The notes beneath the pieces were generated by a model. The model was given only the letters and a program-made list of their open reading frames with translations. It was not told where the DNA came from and did no database searches. Below are positions 57,480-64,000 of a DNA stretch of 64,000 nt, one piece after another. The DNA comes from Phascolarctos cinereus (taxonomy: Eukaryota > Chordata > Mammalia > Diprotodontia > Phascolarctidae), in contig NW_018344336.1 of NCBI RefSeq assembly GCF_002099425.1, positions 62,001 to 126,000 on the forward strand, written 5' to 3'. Within the stretch, counting starts at the first letter, position 1. The number at the start of each line of letters is the position of its first letter. The translations under genes were made by a program, and so were the position numbers.

Positions 57480-58080
57480 GTCCTGCCACTCAACCTGGTA
57501 ATGAAGTGTTCATAGCTCTCCTGGTGAAGTGGCTCTCCCATGTTTCTGGCCTCATTTTGACCAACGACTGGATTTGCCTCCTGCTTCTGGCCTGTTCACC
57601 TTTCCTGGACTATCACCTCCAAGCCCCAGGAAAATGTTCCAGGAGGGTTCTGGGTGAAGCAGCTAGGGGTCATCCCTCTTACTTCACAAATGGACAAAAC
57701 ATTCAGGGAAGTTATGGATTTTACTAAGGCTCACCCTGCTCACTGTGTATCCCAGGCTGGCCCAAAGCTGGGTTTGGGGGTCTCCGTTTGGCCTTCCCTT
57801 AACTCCACAGTCATAACTGAAGACTCCCAGAACCCTTAGCTATTTGGAGAAGCTGCCCTTGACCTTCTGGGGTGTGTCATCCCAGGGACCCTCAGTCCAT
57901 GAAGCTTCGCTGGCAGAGGAGGAAGAGGTAGAGGCTGGGCACAAGTCCTGGATCTGCCTATTACTGGCACTGTGACCTTGGCCATGTCCCTGCAATCCTC
58001 GTCACCTCAGTTATGTTTTCTCTAAATCAGGAGGTTAAACTAGGTGAGCTCTGGGGTCTCTTTTAGACCTACAACCATCC
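57480..58080 (+). repeat. Core A with MIR-like SINE
   Basis: Near-identical to 42080-42680, but keeps ACTTCACA before AATGGACAAAAC, which the 42-kb copy lacks. Confidence 0.65.
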
Positions 58081-58543
58081 ACTCCTATATGTGCATTCAA
58101 ACTCTACCCCGACATCCATAACCCTTCCCCAAAGTCAACCAACTGCCCCTCACTCCCCAGCTGAGCATACCCTGCTAGTGGAATGCTTTCCCTTGGGGCA
58201 GCTCCCCATCACAAGTTCTGCCCTTATTCTAACCCAAAGATTGGAAGGAATACAATGGTTCTTCCTGGACCTGCCTTCTAAACCACAGCCCCCCTTCCCC
58301 CTCAAAGGGACTGTCACATCTCAAAACCCCAGGTAAGTGGAAAGAGAAGGTTCCAAAAGAAAAGATCCAGAAAGGGACCATTTGGGGACTGTTTCCTTAT
58401 TATGGGCAGGAGTCCTGGAGTCTCGGGCTTATGCTTTCTGACACCTTATTTTCCATGCAATGGACAAAGCACCTCAGGTTGGCTTTGGGAGGGTCCACTG
58501 ACCCTTCTTCCCTCTCACATATCAACTCCCAGCCCCCGAATCT
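58081..58543 (+). promoter_or_regulatory. Promoter-like cassette, truncated before the CCAAT/CRE/X-box part
   Basis: It keeps the perfect donor consensus (AG then GTAAGT at 58331-58338) and ends at the same join to core B tail as the 43.1-kb copy. Confidence 0.5.
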
Positions 58544-58895
58544 GGGCAAGGTGGACCCCTCAGTGAGAGCTGATGGCAAGTAACATGGATGTCCAGTTTA
58601 GTGAGTCAGGAGGTCCCCATATGGCAACCCTGCCCCGCCCTCCACTAATTCTACATTAACATGCATATATTCATATATATATATAGAGAGAGAGAAAATA
58701 TATGAATATTCAGAGAATATATGACAACTCATCCTTATGAATATCATGAATGTAATATATGAGTACTCATATTCTCTCTATACATTGACATACATAAATA
58801 CTCGCATATTTCTCTATATACAGTCTATGACCACAAAGGTAGAAATTAAAACAGAGGAGTAAGGATTCATGGCCAAAACGCGGCAAGTTTTAAGT
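58544..58895 (+). repeat. Core B tail remnant and short AT block
   Basis: It includes perfect TGAGTACTCA at 58760-58769. Confidence 0.65.
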
Positions 58896-58900
58896 GTTAT

Positions 58901-59511
58901 TATTGAGGTCTGTGACGTTTAGACCCCTAAAGGACCAGATTATAGGATGGGGTGTTCTGGAATGAATTCACAGCCTTGACCATTCTTTGATTCAAGGTAG
59001 CAAAGATTTATTGTTAGGCTATGCAGTGGGCAGAGCTTCTTAAGGAACCTGCAACCTAACAGGAATGATGCTAATGCTGAAATAGGAAAAGCAGTGGATT
59101 ATATGCCAAGAATGTTAATTAGGTGATAACCTACAACTACATCATTCACTACTGGAAACCGAGGGTAGGGGGTTTCCTAAGGGCTCTGGTTTGGTCTGTT
59201 ATGTCTGTACCAAGATAGTTGGAGGAGCTGGCCTCTACAGGTTGACGTTTGGATTGCACACGGTAACCGTGGGCATCAGTGCTGGATGTTTCTACTGCTA
59301 CAAGACAGTCCTGGTCATAGAAGGGAAATTCCGCAGAGGTCAGCTTGTTCTTGTAACAGGGAGACACAGTTTGCCTCACTGGGGCCACTCATCGCTGCCA
59401 GCGATAGGGCCCTTGGGCTGGAGGGAAACTGTCAGGGACAGTGTTTCTGAGGTTGGGAGAAATATGATCCTAGATGTGGGGTCACAGTACAAGCACCCAA
59501 GCACCCCATCA
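58901..59511 (-). mobile_element. LTR-1 solo LTR (fossil)
   Basis: About 611 bp, opening higher-order repeat copy III. Very close to the 43.5-kb copy. Confidence 0.65.
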
Positions 59512-59537
59512 GTATAATGTTGTCTGTTTATTTCTTA

Positions 59538-59777
59538 GGGTAGCTCGGGTACACAGGGGACAGAGTGTTGGGCCTAGAGTCAGGAAGGCTCCTTTTCCTG
59601 AGTTCAAATCTGGACTTAGACACATACTAGCTGTGTGACCCTGGCCATGTCACTTCATCCTCTGGTTCCTCATCTGGAAATGAGTTGGAGAAGGAACTGG
59701 CAAACCACTCCACTATCTTAGCTAAAAAATTTTAACTTCGGTCACAAAGAGCCAAAATGGATTGAAACAAAACAAAA

Positions 59778-59837
<60 letters not shown>

Positions 59838-60005
59838 AAAAGAAAGAAAGAAAGAAAGAAAAATTATTTTCTTCTCACTTTGTTCTTCTTGATTTTGCTC
59901 AGTCAAGTCTGTGTCTCTTCATGATCCTGTTGGGGGTTTTCTTGGTCACGATGATCATCTGGTATGCCGTTTCCCTTTCTAGCTCATTTGACACATGACA
60001 AAATG
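59538..60005. repeat. SINE pair separated by an (AAAG)n array
   Basis: Sense SINE 59538-59776, nearly pure (AAAG)n of about 20 repeats (59777-59862), partial antisense SINE 59870-60005. The array is purer than at 44.4 kb. Confidence 0.85.
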
Positions 60006-60105
60006 AGGGATGGATTTGATTACTCTTTGAGGAAATGGGGACCCCATGTCATCTCTGTCCTCCACAGCCACAAATAGCAGAAACAGGTGTTCTTGGATTC
60101 CCTAG

Positions 60106-60276
60106 TAGGGGTGGGGAACCTGCAGCCTCCAGACCACATGTGGCCCTCTAGGTCCTCAAGTGTGGCCCTTCATCTGAATCCAAACTTTGAGAGAACATTT
60201 GGCTTCAGTCACAGGGCCACATTTGAGGACGTAGAGGGCCACAGGTAGTCTTGAAGCCTCAGGTTGCCAACCCCTG
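60106..60276. mobile_element. hAT-type MITE, copy 8
   Basis: 171 bp, with the TAGGGG start of the 26- and 44-kb copies. Confidence 0.8.
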
Positions 60277-60484
60277 AGTCCTAGTCATTTAATTTTTGGT
60301 CTAGAAATTGTTTTCATCTGATTGTTTTACTTTTAATATTTGTGTCCAACTTATGCTTCCACAACCTTCTGAACAAGTTTACCCCATCTCTCTGAAGATA
60401 TGTGTGCCTTAATATTGATTTTGTAGCTACTTTCCAAGAAGGGTTCAAAAAGTTTGTAGTGAATGAAATAATACGTAATAACTA

Positions 60485-60733
60485 CAATTTCTAAAGTATT
60501 TTGAGGTTTGCAAAGCACTTTACAAACATGATCGCATCTGATCTTTACAGCAAAACCAGGAGGTAGGTGCTCTTCTCCTCCAGACTTTACAGTTGAAGAA
60601 ACCGAGGCAGGCAGAAGTTAAGTGACTTGCCTAGAATCTCACAGAGCTGGTCAGTGTGTGAGACTTCATTTGAACTCCGGGCTTTCTGGCTTCAGGCTCA
60701 GTGCTCTATCTGCTGAGCTACCCAGCTACCTAA
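60485..60733 (-). repeat. CORE-SINE, antisense
   Basis: Copy of 45075-45323. Confidence 0.75.
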
Positions 60734-60920
60734 TGGTACCAGATTTTAACAGATTATTACTGGGTTATAAGACACGACAAATATGAAGATTTCATAGAAA
60801 CTTGGGAATAGTTATGGATCTTTCTGCAGAGTCAAATAAGCAAAACCAGTAAAAGAGTGTGAGCCTGACTGCAAGAAAGTAATTTGGAAAAGAAAATGCT
60901 TTATGAAATGATTGTATAAG

Positions 60921-60942
60921 GAGTGTGTATGTGTGTGTGTGT

Positions 60943-60993
<51 letters not shown>

Positions 60994-61069
60994 AGAAGAA
61001 GAAGAAGAAGAAGAAGAAGAAGAAGAAGAAGAAGAAGAAGAAGAAGAAGAAGAAGAAGAAGAAGAAGAA
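60921..61069. repeat. Composite (TG)n(AG)n(GAA)n microsatellite
   Basis: About 27 uninterrupted GAA repeats (60989-61069), the longest of the set. Confidence 0.9.
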
Positions 61070-61329
61070 AAGTGAAAGAGGGAAGGGAGGAGAAAGACAC
61101 AAAGTAAGAATGTGTGTCCTTTTCTCAATGCCCAACTTCTTTCCATTCATTAATCATAATGTGGAATGGGTCAGGTTGGAAGGTTTTTTTTTTTTAATGG
61201 GACACAGCTTTGTCTCTTGTATTTTCCTTAAATGGGCATTAACTTTGCTATTTGCTTAAATAAAGTGATAATGTGGTCCTATCCAGTCACAGCCTGGTGA
61301 CAAAGTGTGTATACCTCTGTTCGTGAAGT

Positions 61330-61876
61330 TGTTCCACTAGGTGAGAAATAACTCATTTGGACCCAAGAGGGATGAAGTTAAAACCCCAATTTATTATGCA
61401 GTTGCAACCCCAGGTGTCCTGTGGACACATTGTACCAAAGTAGGAGTTCACTATATATCTCTATTCCTGGCAGCAAAGTCCCTCCTCGTTTTCTCACTGG
61501 CTGAGTACTGCAGAGTATGCAACTTTCTGGTATGCCTATTACACATCTAATCCTTGACACGTCATTCCTCCTTCTTCACACATCCCATGTTCAGAAAATG
61601 GTGCCTTAGCCCCTCCTGGAATTGCAGAAGCTAATATTTATGTCTAATAAGCATGTGCCCTCCAAGCAAAGCTTAACCTTGTCCTACTTACTAACGTGTA
61701 TCAGCAAAACAAGATAAGACCCGCTTTATCCTATGTTACCTAGTTACTTTTAGCCCTTGTTTCAATTTTATGGAATCTTTTGTTCTGATTAACTTCTATC
61801 AGCAAAACATGAGACCTGCTGTATTCTGTTTTATTTAGTTACTTCTCTAGATATTTGCTCCAAATGTATGGGAACA
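61330..61876 (-). mobile_element. LTR-2 solo LTR (fossil)
   Basis: About 547 bp, third copy at the same insertion point in core A. Confidence 0.65.
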
Positions 61877-62440
61877 AAGATCTTCCTTATATCTCTCACC
61901 TATATTTCTGGCCTCATATTGACCAACAATTGGATCTTATTCCTGCTTCTGGCCTCTTCACCCTCTCCTGGGCTCTCACCTGAAGCCCCAGGAAGATGTT
62001 CAAGGAGGGTTCTGGGTGAAGCAGCTAGGGGTCATCCCCCTTACTTCAGAAATAAACACAACATTTAGGGAAGTCATGGATTTTACTAGGGCTCACCCTG
62101 CTCACTGTGTTTCCCAGACTGGCCCAAAGTTGGGAACAGGCAGGTTCTGTTTGCCCTTCCCTGAAGCTCACAGTCATAACTGAACCCCCTAGTTCTTGGG
62201 AAACCTGCCCAGAGGCTTCTGCGGAGTGCCTTCCGGGGATCCTCAGCCCATGATGCTTGGTTCTCAGAGGAGGAAGAGGTGGAGGCTGGACTTAAGGTCT
62301 GCCTCTGGCTTTTACTGGTTGTATGATCTTGGCCATGTCCCTGTCCTTCTCTTGATCTCAGTTATGTTTTCTCTAAATCAGGAGGTTGGATCAGATGAGC
62401 TCTGGGGTCTCTTTTAGTCATAAAACCTGTCCACACCTGT
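61877..62440 (+). repeat. Core A with MIR-like SINE
   Basis: Near-identical to 46444-47000. Confidence 0.65.
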
Positions 62441-63157
62441 AAGTGCATTCAGACTCTATCCCCACATCCACACCCATCCATCAATGTTAGCCAATTGCCC
62501 CTCACTGCCCACTGGAGAAGACCATCCTAGTTTAATGTTTTCCCTTGGGAAAGCTCCCCATCAGCAAGCTCTGCCCTTATTCTAAGCCTAAAAACTGGAA
62601 GAAATCCAATAATTCTTCCTGGACTTGCCTCCTGAACCAGAGGTGCCCCCACCCCTCACCTCACAGTTACAGTTACTGTCACACCCAAAGCCACAGGGAC
62701 TGGAAAGAGAAGGCTCGGAAAGTTACCGTTTGGAACTGTTTCCCTACGATGGGCAGGCGTCCTGGGGTCTGGGCCTGATGTTTTCTGGCCCTTTTCTCCC
62801 ATGCACAATAGAAAGAACCTCAGGTGGGCTTTGGGCAAGTGCACTGCCCTCTCTGCCCTCTCAGATCCCCACTCCAAGGCATCCTGGTCCTCAGGTTACA
62901 GCCAATGGGAGCTGAGTCTCGGCCGGTGACGTCAGCGCGCACCTTGATGAGCCGGTCGTCCTCCAACCAATCTGCTCCCTCAGCTCGCCCCGTCAGGTAC
63001 CCTGCTCACCCGTTTCCATGGAAACAGCATCCATCCCAGTCACACACTATTGATGTCATTTTCTGCCCTCCCTCGGGGCCCTCTCCCTCTCTCTTTCTTC
63101 CAAACACTTTCTCTTGCTCTTTCCCCTCCCCCACTGCCTCTACAGGTATCTGCAGCT
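62441..63157 (+). promoter_or_regulatory. Promoter-like cassette (P9)
   Basis: CCAAT 62902-62906, perfect CRE 62927-62934, CCAAT 62967-62971 and perfect X-box palindrome 63012-63025. A small deletion between CCAAT and X-box gives 45 bp here against 49 bp elsewhere, and it also breaks the 77-codon open frame that crosses this region in other copies. Confidence 0.62.
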
Positions 63158-63480
63158 GCCAGCTGGGGCTCTATCCACTGTGCCACCTAGCTGCCCCCAA
63201 GAGTCTTAACTGATATCTATTAAAATTGTTTCTTGGGGGCAGCTAGGTACTGCAGTGGATAGAGCACTGGTCCTGGAGTCAGTAGGACCTGAGTTCAAAT
63301 CTGGCAACAGACACATAACTAGCTGTGTGACCCTAGGCAAGTCACTGAACCCCAATTGCCTCACCAAACAAAGAAAATTTATGAAATTATTTTACTGCAG
63401 GTACATGAGTGTTAGGGTACACAACTGTAGGAGTCTGTGTGTGTGTGTGTGTGTGTGCGCACGCACACATGTGTATGTTG
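63158..63480. repeat. SINE-head hairpin, short SINE and TG run
   Basis: Antisense head near 63163-63200, SINE at 63236-63381, (TG)n with GTGCGCACGCAC at 63435-63475. Confidence 0.75.
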
Positions 63481-64000
63481 TGTGTTTCTCTTCCAAATTC
63501 CATTCCTCCAGGTTCAATCACTCCTAACACCCTGAATTAGATAATATTGGAGCTTGTTTCATGGAGGCCACATTTTTCTGTATTGTGCCTTCCTTTAGAT
63601 TTCTATTAACTAAAATATTTGCTCCAATCTCTTTGAGCCTATTGAAGAAGTGTTCATACCCCTCCTAGTGAAGTTGCTCTCCTATATTTCTGGCCCCATT
63701 TTGACAAAGAATTGGATTTTGCTCCTGCTTCTGGCCTCTTCAGGCTGTTTGCATAAGGGGACTATTTTATTGATAGATGTGCATGAGGCTGATCTAGGAA
63801 GGGTGGGAGAGAAGCCCCCTTTTCCTGGTAGGCAGAACCCCACTGAGCTGCCCTGGGATGAAAGGAAAGGGCATCTGAGCTCTGCTCAGGGGTTATTCTG
63901 CTTCCTTTCCCACCCTGAATCCCAGAGACCCCCTTCTGCAGCCCAAGGAGGTCCCTTTTCACAGCTGAAAATACTCTGCTCCATTCTATGGATAACCTCC
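63481..64000 (+). repeat. Core B, cut by window end
   Basis: Matches 48053-48570 to the last base shown. Confidence 0.7.

Larger units (their letters stand above)
58901..64000 (+). repeat. Higher-order repeat, copy III (cut by window end)
   Basis: It follows copy II at an offset of about 15.4 kb to the last base. The array therefore continues beyond the window. Confidence 0.85.

Noticed and set aside
59149-59388. About 70-codon minus-strand frame shared by LTR-1 copies
   Set aside because: It lies inside the LTR, is not recognisable as a known protein, and similarity among copies is expected from repeat identity.

Overview
The window looks like a metatherian (marsupial) nuclear genome, probably opossum-like. 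This is inferred from its repeats: tRNA-derived SINEs with an RTE-type tail, MIR/MAR1-like CORE-SINEs, a fragment resembling an opossum L1 5' end, a palindromic hAT MITE and two LTR families. I find no intact protein-coding gene and no rRNA or tRNA gene. The only clear trace of a cellular gene is a processed retrocopy of PRCC on the minus strand (22998-25083). Family names come from memory of consensus sequences, not from a search.

Almost the whole window is a tandem array of one complex unit of roughly 4-8 kb. In reading order a full unit holds: an RTE-tailed SINE pair in inverted orientation; a 174-bp hAT MITE palindrome; an antisense CORE-SINE; a TG/AG/AAG microsatellite; 'core A' with an embedded MIR-like SINE; a promoter-like cassette (CCAAT, CRE, CCAAT, RFX X-box); an AT-rich block full of TGAGTACTCA palindromes; a 145-bp SINE; 'core B' with another MIR-like SINE; and a second short AT block, followed or not by a solo LTR. 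Units run on the minus strand from about 0.2 to 11.9 kb, switch to the plus strand at about 11,935, and stay mostly plus to the end. A short re-inverted stretch lies at 21.1-21.7 kb.

From 22.9 kb on, units form a higher-order repeat. Each copy begins with a solo LTR-1: copy I 22863-43497, copy II 43498-58900, copy III 58901 to the window end. Copy I is longer because it carries the 2.1-kb PRCC retrocopy and a 3.1-kb stretch (38.16-41.27 kb) missing from copy II. Copies II and III look nearly identical by eye, so amplification was recent or homogenised.

The best candidate for function is the cassette with two CCAAT boxes, a CRE and a perfect or near-perfect RFX palindrome. It is complete in eight units on both strands, and its internal spacings hardly vary (40 or 43 bp, then 49 or 50 bp, with one 45-bp exception). 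No conserved reading frame lies beside it. If the array is transcribed, long non-coding RNA or small-RNA precursors are the likeliest products. That is a hypothesis; the sequence itself shows only the sites, their spacing and their repetition.
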